Positions 1-7,795 of a stretch of 64,000 nt of DNA are shown one piece after another. How positions within the stretch are numbered: position 1 is the stretch's first letter; every line of letters starts with the position of its first letter. The position numbers and the translations under genes are program-made. The stretch is from Krasilnikoviella flava (lineage in GTDB: Bacteria > Actinomycetota > Actinomycetes > Actinomycetales > Cellulomonadaceae), in assembly GCF_900167525.1 (NCBI RefSeq), contig NZ_FUZQ01000002.1, positions 620,001-684,000 of the forward strand, in the 5' to 3' direction. The notes under the pieces were generated by a model. That model did no database searches, was not told the DNA's origin, and saw only the letters and a program-made list of their open reading frames with translations.

Positions 1-2
1 GC

Positions 3-665
3 GGCGTCGACCTCACCGACGCCGACATCGACGGCCAGATCACCGGGCTGCGCGTCAACGGCGTCGACGTCGCGCCGCTGGTCGAGGCCGAGCTCGACCG
101 CCGGTACCCGGGCCGTGAGCAGGCGCGCTCCGCGGACCTCGCCGAGCAGCGCGCGTCGCTGGACGCGGCGCTGGCCGCCTGGGACGCGCACCTGGCGCGT
201 GCGGCCGCCCTGGGGCCCGGGGCCGTCGACGACCAGGTCGACGGCGAATGGTCGACGGCGCAGACGCTGCGGCACCTGGTGTTCGCGATGGACGGCTGGG
301 TGCGGTACGGCCTGCGAGGGATCGACGACGCGTTCTGGTACGCGGGCCTGCCCTTCACGGAGTACGAGCCCGAGGTGGCGGCGCTCGGCGTCGATCTGAC
401 GGCGACGCCGCCCCTGGCGGAGACCCTCGAGGCCCACGCCGACCGGATCGCCCAGGTGTACGCCGTCTACGACTCCCTCGCCGGCACGGACGTCACGGTC
501 GACGCCCCGCGGCTGCCGCCGTGGGCGCCGGAGGGCTTCACCCGTGCGGTGCACCAGAGCATCGGCGTCGTCGCCCGGGAGCACTGGGCGCACCTGCAGT
601 TCGCGGAGCGCGACCTGACGACGCTCGAGGGTCGCGCCGGGAGGCTGGTTGGGGGAGCCGGGTAG
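3..665 (+). CDS. DinB-family protein, 5' end missing
   Basis: The reading frame is open from the left window edge to a TAG stop, giving 220 residues, so the start lies outside the window. The first residues (GVDLTDADIDGQITGLRVNG) look like the end of a pentapeptide-like beta segment. They are followed by a helical DinB-type region with the conserved-looking W-S-x-A-x-T-L-R-H-L-V helix and a late H-x-x-H-W-A-H-L motif. In the DinB_2 fold such His residues bind a divalent metal, and many members are mycothiol- or bacillithiol-dependent transferases. A thiol-S-transferase role would suit a mycothiol producer but is only inference. ychF follows 25 bp later from its own apparent promoter. Confidence 0.7.
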   Translation, partial: GVDLTDADIDGQITGLRVNGVDVAPLVEAELDRRYPGREQARSADLAEQRASLDAALAAWDAHLARAAALGPGAVDDQVDGEWSTAQTLRHLVFAMDGWVRYGLRGIDDAFWYAGLPFTEYEPEVAALGVDLTATPPLAETLEAHADRIAQVYAVYDSLAGTDVTVDAPRLPPWAPEGFTRAVHQSIGVVAREHWAHLQFAERDLTTLEGRAGRLVGGAG

Positions 666-676
666 TGCCCGGCACG

Positions 677-682
677 TAGACT
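677..682 (+). promoter_or_regulatory. Leaderless -10 element of ychF (TAGACT)
   Basis: TAGACT lies 8 nt before the GTG start of ychF, and no purine-rich ribosome binding site lies between. This is the spacing expected when the transcript begins at the start codon. It supports GTG 691 over the upstream in-frame codon at 649, which would lie inside the preceding gene. Confidence 0.55.
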
Positions 683-690
683 CTCCCGAC

Positions 691-1776
691 GTGGCACTCA
701 CCATCGGCATCGTCGGCCTGCCCAACGTCGGCAAGTCCACGCTCTTCAACGCCCTGACCCGCAACCAGGTGCTCGCGGCGAACTACCCGTTCGCGACGAT
801 CGAGCCCAACGTGGGCGTGGTCCCGCTGCCGGACCCGCGGCTGGACAAGCTCGCGGAGATCTTCGGCAGCGAGCGGGTCCTGCCCGCGACGGTGTCGTTC
901 GTCGACATCGCGGGCATCGTCAAGGGCGCCTCCGAGGGCGAGGGGCTGGGCAACAAGTTCCTCGCGAACATCCGCGAGGCGGACGCGATCTGCCAGGTGA
1001 CGCGCGTGTTCGACGACGGCGACGTCGTTCGCGTCGAAGGCTCCGTGGACGCCGAGGGCGACATCGAGACCATCTCCACCGAGCTGATCCTCGCCGACCT
1101 CCAGACGCTGGAGAAGGCGCTGCCGCGGATGGAGAAGGAGGTCAAGATCAAGCGGGGCGACGCCGCGCTGTTCGCGGCCGCCACCACCGCGCAGAAGATC
1201 CTCGAGGCCGGCACCACGCTGTTCCAGGGCGCGAAGGCCGAGGGGCTCGACCTCGCCGACATCGCCTCGCTGCAGCTGCTGACGGCCAAGCCGTTCATCT
1301 ACGTCTTCAACACGGACGACGCGGGCCTCGCCGACCAGGGGATGCAGCAGCGGCTGCGCGACCTCGTCGCCCCCGCGGACGCCGTGTTCCTCGACGCGAA
1401 GTTCGAGGCCGAGCTCGTCGAGCTCGAGCCGGACGACGCGCGCGAGATGCTCGCCGACTCCGGACAGGACGAGGCGGGCCTCGACCAGCTCGCCCGCGTC
1501 GGGTTCCACACCCTCGGCCTGCAGACGTACCTCACCGCCGGTCCCAAGGAGTCCCGCGCCTGGACCATCCACAAGGGCTGGACCGCCCCGCAGGCCGCCG
1601 GCGTCATCCACACCGACTTCGAGCGCGGCTTCATCAAGGCCGAGGTCATCTCGTTCGACGACCTCGTCGAGGCCGGCTCCGTGCAGGCCGCCCGCGCCGC
1701 CGGCAAGGCGCGCATCGAGGGCAAGGACTACGTCATGCAGGACGGCGACGTCGTGGAGTTCCGCTTCAACGTGTAG
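691..1776 (+). CDS. ychF: Redox-regulated ATPase YchF (Obg-like)
   Basis: 361 residues, close to the usual length of about 363. Walker A GLPNVGKST is at residues 9-17, the switch region D-I-A-G-I-V-K-G-A-S-x-G-x-G-L-G-N-K-F follows at about residues 71-90, and a C-terminal TGS domain ends in the typical D-G-D-V-V-E-F-R-F-N-V. In place of the NKxD guanine-specificity motif there is NTDD, consistent with the known preference of YchF for ATP. Family members bind ribosomes and act in translation and oxidative-stress control. The start was chosen at GTG 691 because an apparent -10 lies 8 nt upstream and the protein then begins at the conserved ALTIGIVGLPN. Confidence 0.96.
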   Translation: MALTIGIVGLPNVGKSTLFNALTRNQVLAANYPFATIEPNVGVVPLPDPRLDKLAEIFGSERVLPATVSFVDIAGIVKGASEGEGLGNKFLANIREADAICQVTRVFDDGDVVRVEGSVDAEGDIETISTELILADLQTLEKALPRMEKEVKIKRGDAALFAAATTAQKILEAGTTLFQGAKAEGLDLADIASLQLLTAKPFIYVFNTDDAGLADQGMQQRLRDLVAPADAVFLDAKFEAELVELEPDDAREMLADSGQDEAGLDQLARVGFHTLGLQTYLTAGPKESRAWTIHKGWTAPQAAGVIHTDFERGFIKAEVISFDDLVEAGSVQAARAAGKARIEGKDYVMQDGDVVEFRFNV

Positions 1777-1891
1777 CTGCTTGCCTGCTCGGGGCATCTG
1801 TGGCGCCGATGGTGCGCGCCGATGACCAGCGGCCCGAAAGCTTCGCACGGTGATTCTCGTGAGACAGGTGCGCCTCACGGGTCACGAGCAT
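1777..1891. other. Convergent intergenic spacer with imperfect inverted repeats
   Basis: This is the gap between the converging ends of ychF and the alpha/beta hydrolase. It holds overlapping inverted repeats: CTCGTGA at 1856-1862 pairs with TCACGAG at 1882-1888, and GTGAG at 1859-1863 can alternatively pair with CTCAC at 1874-1878. It may be a weak bidirectional terminator. There is no T-run and no gene. Confidence 0.35.
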
Positions 1892-2638
1892 TCACGAAGC
1901 CCCCGGGCGGGGCACCTGCTGCAGCAGGGCCTGCACCTGATCGACCACCAGGTCGGGGCGGGAGACGAACGGGTGGTGCCCGGTCGGCAGCTCGACGGAC
2001 CGCGTCGCTCGACCCGCGTGGATGCGCTGCAGCTCGACCGAGGTGCTGCGATCCTCCCCGCAGACGATGTACGTCGAATCGGCACCCCGCCAGCCGGCGG
2101 CACCGGTCGGCGTGACGAACGCGCCGGCCGCCTGCGGGGTCACCCGCTCCCATGCCTGACGCTGGGTCACCTCGTCCGTGTCCTGAAGGAATCGGGCTCC
2201 GAACGTGGCCGTGTCGTAGCCGGAGACGCTCAGCGTGCCGTCCCCGTTGTCGCCGATCGAGACCGGGTCGTCCTCACCGCTCATGATGGCGGCCTGCGAC
2301 TGCCCGACGTCGGGCAGGTAGGACGACACGTAGAGCAGGTGCGCGACCGCGGGATGCCGGCCCGCCTCGGCGATGACGGTGCCTCCGTAGGAGTGACCGA
2401 CCACGATCGCGGAGTCCACCGCGTCGAGCTCACGGCGAAGCGCCGCCGCGTCGGCGACCAGGCCGCCCGCCATCTGCTCGGGCGTGGTCTCGCCACACGA
2501 CGGCAGCGCGAGGGCTCGGCTCCGGATCCCGGTACGTTCCCGGAGCAGGTCTGCGGCTCGCCGCCACCACCATTCCCCGTCGCGCACCAGAGCACCATGA
2601 ACGAATATCAGCTCCACCGGGACACCTGAGATCTTCAT
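1892..2638 (-). CDS. Alpha/beta hydrolase
   Basis: 248 residues with an alpha/beta-hydrolase layout. The oxyanion-hole HG is at residues 14-15, the nucleophile elbow G-H-S-Y-G-G has Ser83, an acid is probably Asp206, and the catalytic His is in the T-G-H-H-P-F segment (221 or 222). The pattern resembles the small esterase/lactonase-like hydrolases of the EstC/salicylate-esterase type; the substrate cannot be told. ATG 2638 was chosen because it begins at M-K-I-S-G and has TAGGGT exactly 7 nt upstream. The longer frame to 2695 adds 19 residues with no similarity to the fold. The gene stands alone, converging on ychF. Confidence 0.85.
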   Translation of the reverse strand: MKISGVPVELIFVHGALVRDGEWWWRRAADLLRERTGIRSRALALPSCGETTPEQMAGGLVADAAALRRELDAVDSAIVVGHSYGGTVIAEAGRHPAVAHLLYVSSYLPDVGQSQAAIMSGEDDPVSIGDNGDGTLSVSGYDTATFGARFLQDTDEVTQRQAWERVTPQAAGAFVTPTGAAGWRGADSTYIVCGEDRSTSVELQRIHAGRATRSVELPTGHHPFVSRPDLVVDQVQALLQQVPRPGAS

Positions 2639-3021
2639 CTCAGTGACCCTACGGATCCACGCACGGTGCAGGGGTCGAATCTGCTGACGGCGCATCGACG
2701 CGCCGAGGCATCCGGCTCTTCGTCGACCCGGTGGGGGCGTGACCGCCTACGCCGTCGCCCCGGACGGTTCGTCGGGAGACCAGGCGGGGTCGCGGAGGCC
2801 GGGGCAGTTCTCGGGGCTCGGGTAGCCCGGCGACCTGACCGGGGTGCGTCGCTCGCGGGCGATCCCGCAGAGTTCCACGCGCGGATGGCGGAGCTGTTCG
2901 GCGTGAGCTGATGATTGCGGAATTGCGCGTCGACGCGTCATTGCGATTCGGTTCGACGTGCGGACCGGTGCGTTCTGCGTGGCAATCTGAGGCCGTTCTA
3001 CCTCGTCCTGCGCCGGCCCGC
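2639..3021. other. Non-coding or decayed stretch, no confident gene
   Basis: Apart from the hydrolase promoter at its left end, I find no convincing gene here. A plus-strand frame ending at 2911 reads ...A-G-D-P-A-E-F-H-A-R-M-A-E-L-F-G-V-S, which looks like a natural protein C-terminus, but what precedes it in that frame is Arg/Gly-rich and unconvincing. A second short frame (V-T-A-Y-A-V-A-P-D-G, from the GTG at 2738) ends at the TAG at 2823-2825. The area may hold a degraded gene remnant. Confidence 0.35.
2646..2651 (-). promoter_or_regulatory. Leaderless -10 element of the alpha/beta hydrolase (TAGGGT)
   Basis: Read on the minus strand, TAGGGT is followed by 7 nt (CACTGAG) and then the ATG at 2638, so the predicted transcription start falls on or next to the start codon. 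Confidence 0.55.
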
Positions 3022-4254
3022 CTACGGCTGAGGTGCCAGCCGCTCCGCGTGCGGAGAGTGCGGATAGGTCTGCTCGCGGTCCTGGAAGCTCAGGATGCTC
3101 GGGTTGTTGACGACTCCGTCCTGGACCTCGATCGCGCGGGAGATGGTGAGGTTCTCCGCCCACGAGCCAGGCCCCTCCAGGACCGTGCGCAGGAACGGCA
3201 GGACCGCCTCGCTGATCTCCCACGTGGCCGAGTTCCACAGGTATGACGGGCTGTGGTCGACGGCGTAGTAGTTCACCCCGCGTCCCACCGTGAACATCGG
3301 CTCGTCGAACGTGGTGGGCCTCGCCCACTCGAAGCCCATCCCCTCGTCGCACGAGACGTCCACGACGAGGCTCCCCGGGGCGAATCTCGCCAGGTCCTCG
3401 GTGCGCAGGTAGGTCAGCGGCGAGGCGACGTCCTGCAGCGTGCAGTTGACGACGATGTCGTGCGACGCCAGGAACTCCGGGAGCAGGACGTCGCCGTCCT
3501 TCGTGGGCACCGTGCTGAGGTGGGTCGGGCCGCCGTCGGTGTGGAGCTGGGTGATGTGGGCGGTGTGGATGGGCGAGCCGACGGCGGAGGCACCGCGCTG
3601 CGTGAGGACCTGGATGTCGTGGATCCCGTGCGCCTTGAGCGCGGTGACGGCGCCTCGCGCCGTCGCGCCGAAGCCGATGACGACCGCGCTGCGCCGCGGC
3701 CCGTAGTCACCCGTCGACCCGACGAGGCTCATGGCGTGCAGCACCGAGCAGTAACCGGCGAGCTCGTTGTTCTTGTGGAACACGTGCAGGCTGAAGTCGC
3801 CCCTGCGGGTCCAGTGGTTCATCGCCTCGAAGGCGATGAGCGTGAGCCGACGGTCGATCGCCGTCTGCGTCATCCCGGCGTCCTGCACACAGTGCGGCCA
3901 TCCCCACAGGACGCCGCCCTCGGGGATCGCGGCCACGTCCGCCGCTTGCGGCTTGGGCAGGAGCAGCACGTCGGCGGACCCGATCACCTCGGAGCGTTCC
4001 GCGACCATGCCCACGCGCGACTCGACGTACCCGGGTTCCAGCTGGAAACCGGCCGCGTAGCCGCGCTCGACGATCATCCGCGCGCGCACGTCCGGGTCGA
4101 TCCGGTCCAGGTGACGGGGGTGGATCGGCAGCCGGTGCTCGTTCTCCATCGAGGACCCGGCGAGCAGCCCGAGGGTGAGCAGGCCGCCCCTCGGCGGCGC
4201 GCGGTGCGGCGCCGCGGCGGTGACAGCAGGAAAGGGTCGGACGGTGCCGGACAT
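3022..4254 (-). CDS. Alanine dehydrogenase / N5-(carboxyethyl)ornithine synthase-like protein
   Basis: 410 residues. The N-terminal half carries the alanine-dehydrogenase/transhydrogenase fold (E-N-E-H-R-L-P-I-H-P near residue 40, a degenerate counterpart of the family's K-E-x-x-x-x-E-x-R-V), and V-V-I-G-F-G-A-T-A-R-G-A begins the Rossmann domain. The overall sequence (A-M-N-H-W, H-K-N-N-E-L-A-G-Y, V-N-C-T-L-Q-D, D-V-S-C-D-E-G-M-G-F-E-W-A-R-P-T-T-F) is closer to N5-(carboxyethyl)ornithine synthase relatives than to true alanine dehydrogenase. The exact reaction is inferred to be NAD(P)H-dependent reductive condensation of an oxoacid with an amino acid. ATG 4254 is preferred over 4269 because GGGAG sits 6 nt before it. 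A minus-strand TACACT about 50 nt upstream may be its -10. Confidence 0.72.
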   Translation of the reverse strand: MSGTVRPFPAVTAAAPHRAPPRGGLLTLGLLAGSSMENEHRLPIHPRHLDRIDPDVRARMIVERGYAAGFQLEPGYVESRVGMVAERSEVIGSADVLLLPKPQAADVAAIPEGGVLWGWPHCVQDAGMTQTAIDRRLTLIAFEAMNHWTRRGDFSLHVFHKNNELAGYCSVLHAMSLVGSTGDYGPRRSAVVIGFGATARGAVTALKAHGIHDIQVLTQRGASAVGSPIHTAHITQLHTDGGPTHLSTVPTKDGDVLLPEFLASHDIVVNCTLQDVASPLTYLRTEDLARFAPGSLVVDVSCDEGMGFEWARPTTFDEPMFTVGRGVNYYAVDHSPSYLWNSATWEISEAVLPFLRTVLEGPGSWAENLTISRAIEVQDGVVNNPSILSFQDREQTYPHSPHAERLAPQP

Positions 4255-4332
4255 CCGGACTCCCATCATCGGGGAACCGGGGTTAGCTCCTGGCCCGAGT
4301 GTAGGCTCCGCGTCCCGCCGCCGGGGCGCCGC

Positions 4333-4923
4333 TCAACGGTCGTCGTGCGACGACGGCGGGAGCCGGGGGTGGTCCGCGACCGGGTAGACGCCGATCGCGA
4401 ACCCGTGCACCAGGTCGCCGCGGCGCGGGAGGGTGTCGAACTCCTCCACCAGCGCCGCCATGCGCTGCCAGAACTCCTCCTTCTGGGCCTCGTCGATGCG
4501 CGCGTGCCGGAGGAACCCCCACAGCTGTCCCTCCAGGTACGCCGGACGGGACTCGCGGGCGGCGACCTCGAAGTCGTTGAAGTCCAGCGGCCGGCCGCTG
4601 CCGTCCTTCTTCCCGCCGTCCGAGCCCTCGAGCGAGATGTGGAACAGGCGGGCGGTGCGGCCGTAGAACGCCTCCTCGACGGCGCGCACCCGGCGCGTCC
4701 TGACCACCCGCAGGAGTCCCGCGTCGGCGAGCACCTTCACGTGGTGGGCGACGGTGCTCTTCGGCCGGTCGACCGCGGCGCTGAGCTCGGTGACGCTCGC
4801 CGCCCGTTCGTGGAGCAGCCCGAGGATCGTGGTGCGCAGCGGGTTGCCGAGCGCGCGGACCTGGGCGGGCCGCGTCAGGGCGATCCGGTCCTCGAGGTCG
4901 TAGTCGGGGGTCTTGCCGTCCAT
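4333..4923 (-). CDS. ArsR/winged-helix transcriptional regulator
   Basis: 196 residues. A winged helix-turn-helix occupies about residues 15-90 (V-R-A-L-G-N-P-L-R-T-T-I-L-G-L-L then S-V-T-E-L-S-A-A-V-D-R-P-K-S-T-V-A-H-H-V-K-V-L-A-D-A-G-L-L). This pattern is typical of ArsR/HTH_20 regulators. The C-terminal half has Trp and acidic residues but no obvious metal-binding Cys cluster, so the inducer is more likely an organic compound than a metal. The gene is divergent from the dienelactone-hydrolase-like gene, with a perfect 16-bp palindrome between them immediately upstream of its -10. It probably represses both genes. Confidence 0.85.
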   Translation of the reverse strand: MDGKTPDYDLEDRIALTRPAQVRALGNPLRTTILGLLHERAASVTELSAAVDRPKSTVAHHVKVLADAGLLRVVRTRRVRAVEEAFYGRTARLFHISLEGSDGGKKDGSGRPLDFNDFEVAARESRPAYLEGQLWGFLRHARIDEAQKEEFWQRMAALVEEFDTLPRRGDLVHGFAIGVYPVADHPRLPPSSHDDR

Positions 4924-4931
4924 GACCGCAG

Positions 4932-4937
4932 ATACTA
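4932..4937 (-). promoter_or_regulatory. -10 element of the ArsR-type gene (TAGTAT)
   Basis: TAGTAT on the minus strand lies 8 nt before the ATG at 4923, consistent with a leaderless transcript. Its first base is also the last base of the operator palindrome, so a bound dimer would cover the promoter. Confidence 0.5.
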
Positions 4938-4952
4938 ACGTTCTAGAACGTT
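4937..4952. promoter_or_regulatory. Perfect 16-bp palindromic operator
   Basis: AACGTTCTAGAACGTT is a perfect two-fold palindrome in the 57-bp divergent spacer. It abuts the regulator's -10 and lies 28 bp before the start codon of the divergent hydrolase. Its AT-rich content stands out against the surrounding DNA. It is the natural candidate binding site for the winged-helix protein. Confidence 0.7.
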
Positions 4953-4980
4953 CGATGTTTCTGGATCATTGGAGACCCTC

Positions 4981-5547
4981 ATGGCCGAGATCGTCCTGTT
5001 CCACCACTCGCAGGGGCTCACGCCCGGGGTGCGCGCGTTCGCCGACGACCTGACCGCCGCCGGGCACACCGTGCACGTCCCCGACCTGTTCGAGGGCCGC
5101 ATGTTCGACGACGTCGAGTCCGGCGTCGCGCATGCTCGCGAGATCGGGTTCGACACGGTCCTCGACCGGGGCGTCGCCGCCGCGGAGGCGTTTCCGGCAG
5201 AGGTCGTGTACGCGGGCTTCTCGATGGGGGTGATGCCGGCGCAGAAGCTCACCCAGACCCGGCCTGGCGCGACGGGCGCGCTGTTCGTCGACGCGTGCCT
5301 CCCCGTCGAGGAGTTCGGCTCGTGGCCCGACGGTGTGCCGGTCCAGGTCCACGGCGGCGTGGACGACGAGTGGTTCGCGGAGGACCTCGAGTCCGCCCGC
5401 GCGCTGGTCGGCTCGACGCCGACGGCCGAGCTCTTCCTCTACTCCGGCACGGCGCACCTGTTCGCGGACTCGTCCCTGCAGGGCCACGACCCGGCCGCGG
5501 CCGGCCTCCTGCGCCAGCGCACGCTGGCGTTCCTCGCCTCGCTCTGA
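4981..5547 (+). CDS. Dienelactone hydrolase family protein
   Basis: 188 residues. The nucleophile elbow is G-F-S-M-G with Ser81 (many DLH members use Cys or Ser here). The acid is near Asp128 (G-G-V-D-D-E) and the His is in G-T-A-H-L-F at about residue 159, giving a complete catalytic triad. The start at ATG 4981 has GGAG at 4971-4974 with 6-nt spacing, which outranks the TTG at 4969. It is divergent from and probably repressed by the ArsR-type protein, suggesting an inducible role in degrading or detoxifying an ester or lactone. The substrate is unknown. Confidence 0.85.
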   Translation: MAEIVLFHHSQGLTPGVRAFADDLTAAGHTVHVPDLFEGRMFDDVESGVAHAREIGFDTVLDRGVAAAEAFPAEVVYAGFSMGVMPAQKLTQTRPGATGALFVDACLPVEEFGSWPDGVPVQVHGGVDDEWFAEDLESARALVGSTPTAELFLYSGTAHLFADSSLQGHDPAAAGLLRQRTLAFLASL

Positions 5548-5664
5548 GATCGCTCCGTCCGTCCCCGTGCTCCGGCCGCGCTGTCCCGCGTCGCGCGAGC
5601 GTAGCCTCGACGAAGGGCCGGGCGACGAGGAACCGGCGGACGCGCGCCGGCGACGGAGGTGGCG

Positions 5665-5907
5665 ATGACGAGCACGGGTGGAGTCCGCACGTCGGGAGCA
5701 TGGAGCGGCGATCGGATCGGGCGGCTCAGCCTCCGGCTCGACGCGGTCTATTGCGCAGCCCTGGGGATCGTCGCGGCGGCCGCGGCAGCGACGTTCTCGG
5801 TTTTCGGCGCGACGGCGCTCGTCGTGGTGTCGCTGCTCGCCATCGCTGCCGACGTCGGCCTCTTCGCCGCGAGCCAGGGCCTCGCGCTGCGCCGGCTGGC
5901 CTCGTGA
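5665..5907 (+). CDS. Small two-helix membrane protein, hypothetical
   Basis: 80 residues with a polar N-terminus of about 27 residues and then two hydrophobic segments (about 30-50 and 52-73). The ATG at 5665 has GGAGG with 5-nt spacing, supporting the start. The stop overlaps the GTG start of the truncated hemoglobin gene (GTGA), implying translational coupling. The sequence resembles the first part of small multi-helix actinobacterial membrane proteins and may be a shortened member. No function can be assigned. Confidence 0.55.
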   Translation: MTSTGGVRTSGAWSGDRIGRLSLRLDAVYCAALGIVAAAAAATFSVFGATALVVVSLLAIAADVGLFAASQGLALRRLAS

Positions 5908-6329
5908 ACGCGAGCCTGTACGAGGACGTCGGCGGCTTCGACGTGCTGCTGGCGGTGTGCCGTCGGTGGAACGCGCTGTGCCTGGCCGACCCGGTGGCGG
6001 CGCACCCGTTCGCGCACGGCACGCTGCACCCCCAGCACGACGAACGGCTCGCCGCGTACCTGGCCGAGGCGCTCGGCGGCCCGCGGCTGTACACCGGCGG
6101 GTACGGGGACGAGACGACGGTGCAGCGCGTGCACGCGGGCAACGGGGCGCACCCGGATCTCGACGAGGCGTGCGTCCGGCTGTTCCGGCAGGCGCTGGAC
6201 GACGTCGGCGTGCCCCCGGCGGCCGGCGAGCGCGTCGGCGACCACTTCGAGCGGCAGACGGTCGCCATGCGCGTCTACGGAGGCAGCCGCGACGACGTGC
6301 CGTCGGGTCTCGCCCTCCCGTCCGCGTGA
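5904..6329 (+). CDS. Truncated hemoglobin (group II-like)
   Basis: 141 residues. The N-terminal L-Y-E-D-V-G-G and L-A-D-P-V-A-A-H-P-F, a central E-A-L-G-G-P-R-L-Y-T-G-G-Y, and Q-R-V-H-A-G-N with His77 as the likely proximal heme ligand follow the truncated-hemoglobin pattern, nearest to group II. Such proteins bind oxygen or nitric oxide and take part in NO detoxification or redox chemistry. Here the usual aromatic residues after the proximal His are replaced by Gly/Asn, so the subgroup is uncertain. GTG 5904 overlaps the stop of the upstream small membrane protein. Confidence 0.8.
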   Translation: MNASLYEDVGGFDVLLAVCRRWNALCLADPVAAHPFAHGTLHPQHDERLAAYLAEALGGPRLYTGGYGDETTVQRVHAGNGAHPDLDEACVRLFRQALDDVGVPPAAGERVGDHFERQTVAMRVYGGSRDDVPSGLALPSA

Positions 6330-6369
6330 CGCCTCGGCTCACCCTCGAGGGCCGGCGCCCGGCTGGGCC

Positions 6370-6375
6370 TACCAT
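6370..6375 (+). promoter_or_regulatory. Leaderless -10 element of the SRPBCC gene (TACCAT)
   Basis: TACCAT lies 6 nt before the GTG start at 6382, with no Shine-Dalgarno in between. Confidence 0.45.
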
Positions 6376-6381
6376 CGCCGG

Positions 6382-6837
6382 GTGCCGACGATCGTGCTGA
6401 CCACCGAGATCCCGTCGTCCCCGGAGGCGTGCTTCGCGGCGAGCCTGTCCGTGGACGCGCACACCGCGTCGATGCGCCGGTCGGGGGAGCGGGCGGTCGG
6501 CGGTGTGACGTCGGGTGTGATGGGCCCCGGCGACACGGTGACGTGGCGGGCGCGGCACTTCGGCGTGCCGATCCGCATGACGTCGCGCATCAGCGCCCAC
6601 GACGCGCCGCACCGCTTCGTCGACGAGCAGGTGGCCGGTCCGTTCCGCCGCTGGTGGCACGAGCACCGGTTCGAGGCGGTCGCAGACGGCACCCTGATGA
6701 CGGACACGGTCGAGTTCACGTCGCCGGCCGGTCCGCTGGGCCGCCTGGTGGACCGGGTCGTGCTCACCGGCTACATGACGCGGCTCCTGCGGACGCGCAA
6801 CCAGTGGCTCGTGGGGGCGCTCTCGCCGCGCGACTGA
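6382..6837 (+). CDS. SRPBCC-family (START-like) protein
   Basis: 151 residues that fit the small helix-grip fold. The protein begins T-E-I-P-S-S-P-E-A-C-F-A-A-S-L-S-V-D-A-H and later has P-H-R-F-V-D-E-Q-V-x-G-P-F-R-R-W-W-H-E-H-x-F, the pattern of cyclase/dehydrase-like SRPBCC proteins close to the ligand-binding YfcH/ligand-associated group. These proteins bind hydrophobic ligands; no ligand can be named. The start is GTG 6382, supported by a -10 at 6-nt spacing. Confidence 0.75.
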   Translation: MPTIVLTTEIPSSPEACFAASLSVDAHTASMRRSGERAVGGVTSGVMGPGDTVTWRARHFGVPIRMTSRISAHDAPHRFVDEQVAGPFRRWWHEHRFEAVADGTLMTDTVEFTSPAGPLGRLVDRVVLTGYMTRLLRTRNQWLVGALSPRD

Positions 6838-7014
6838 CCGTGACGCGCCCGGCATCGGCGAACGTGCGGGACGCCACACCCGCACGCCCGGGCGTCACCC
6901 CTACCCGGTATCGGTGCAGGTCAGGGATGCGGGGCGGCGTCGCGCACCGCTTGCTCCCCCCGTCGTCGCGCTCGTGCGGGGTGGAACGACCAGGCGATGC
7001 CCAGGTGCGCTGCT

Positions 7015-7020
7015 TACCCT
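7015..7020 (+). promoter_or_regulatory. Leaderless -10 element of the PAP2 gene (TACCCT)
   Basis: TACCCT is followed by 7 nt and then ATG 7028. This decides the start in favour of 7028 over the longer frame beginning at 6914, whose extra 38 residues are Arg/Pro-rich and not membrane-like. Confidence 0.5.
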
Positions 7021-7027
7021 GGCCGCG

Positions 7028-7795
7028 ATGTTGCTCCAGGCTCCCCCCGCGCCCGCGCGCGCCCTCGACGGCACGCGGCCCGGTCCCCGCGGGGGGCGTG
7101 GCGGCCGCCCCGACGAGCACCTCGCCCGGCTGACCTCCGCGCCGGCGCTCCTGGTGGGCCTCGTCGTCGTGACGCTGCTGGCGGCGGGCCCGCTGCAGGG
7201 GATGGACGAGGCCGCGCACGGGCACTGGGCGCGGGAGCTCACCCCGGGCCTGCAGCCGTTCATCCAGCACGTCCTGGACCCGATCGCCGGGCAGGCCGTG
7301 TGCCTGCCGGTCCTCGCGGTCGTCGCCGCCACCCTGTCGTGGCGGCACCGCACATGGCGCCCCCTGTGGTGCGCGGCCATGGCCGAGCTGGCGTTCTACG
7401 GGGGCGTGGGGCTGCTCAAGGTGGTGCTCGCGCGGCCGGCGCCCACCACCGACGACGCCGACCTGTTCGACGGCGGCCTGCGTCAGCTCGGCTGGAGCGG
7501 CATCAGCTTCCCGTCGGGGCACGCCGCGGAGGCGGTCCTGATCTACGGCACGGCGGTGTACCTGGTGGGCCGCTGGACGAACGCGTCGGCGCGCACGATG
7601 AGCCTGCTGCGGCTCGCCGTCGGCCTGGTCGCGCTCAACGCGGCGGCGGTCTCGTACTACCTCGGCTGGCACTGGATCAGCGACCTCGTGGGAGGGCTGC
7701 TCGTCGGCGGGCTGCTGCTGCGCCTGCTGGTCGAGGCGGACCGCCGTGGGTGGCGGTGGCGGTCCCGCCGAGCCGTCGTCGCCCGGCACCTCTGA
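7028..7795 (+). CDS. PAP2-type phosphatase, membrane-bound
   Basis: 255 residues. The PAP2 signature is present: K-V-V-L-A-R-P-A-P, then S-F-P-S-G-H-A-A-E-A with the conserved PSGH, then G-W-H-W-I-S-D-L-V-G-G with the catalytic His and following Asp. About six hydrophobic segments flank these motifs, as in lipid phosphatases. It probably dephosphorylates a lipid such as undecaprenyl pyrophosphate, phosphatidic acid or phosphatidylglycerophosphate, with the active site on the outer face. The cytoplasmic N-terminus of about 35 residues is Arg/Pro-rich. The gene appears to be monocistronic. Confidence 0.88.
   Translation: MLLQAPPAPARALDGTRPGPRGGRGGRPDEHLARLTSAPALLVGLVVVTLLAAGPLQGMDEAAHGHWARELTPGLQPFIQHVLDPIAGQAVCLPVLAVVAATLSWRHRTWRPLWCAAMAELAFYGGVGLLKVVLARPAPTTDDADLFDGGLRQLGWSGISFPSGHAAEAVLIYGTAVYLVGRWTNASARTMSLLRLAVGLVALNAAAVSYYLGWHWISDLVGGLLVGGLLLRLLVEADRRGWRWRSRRAVVARHL

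Noticed and set aside
2666-2911. An 81-codon plus-strand frame
   Set aside because: Only its last 18 residues look protein-like. The start would overlap the hydrolase promoter, so at most it is a remnant.
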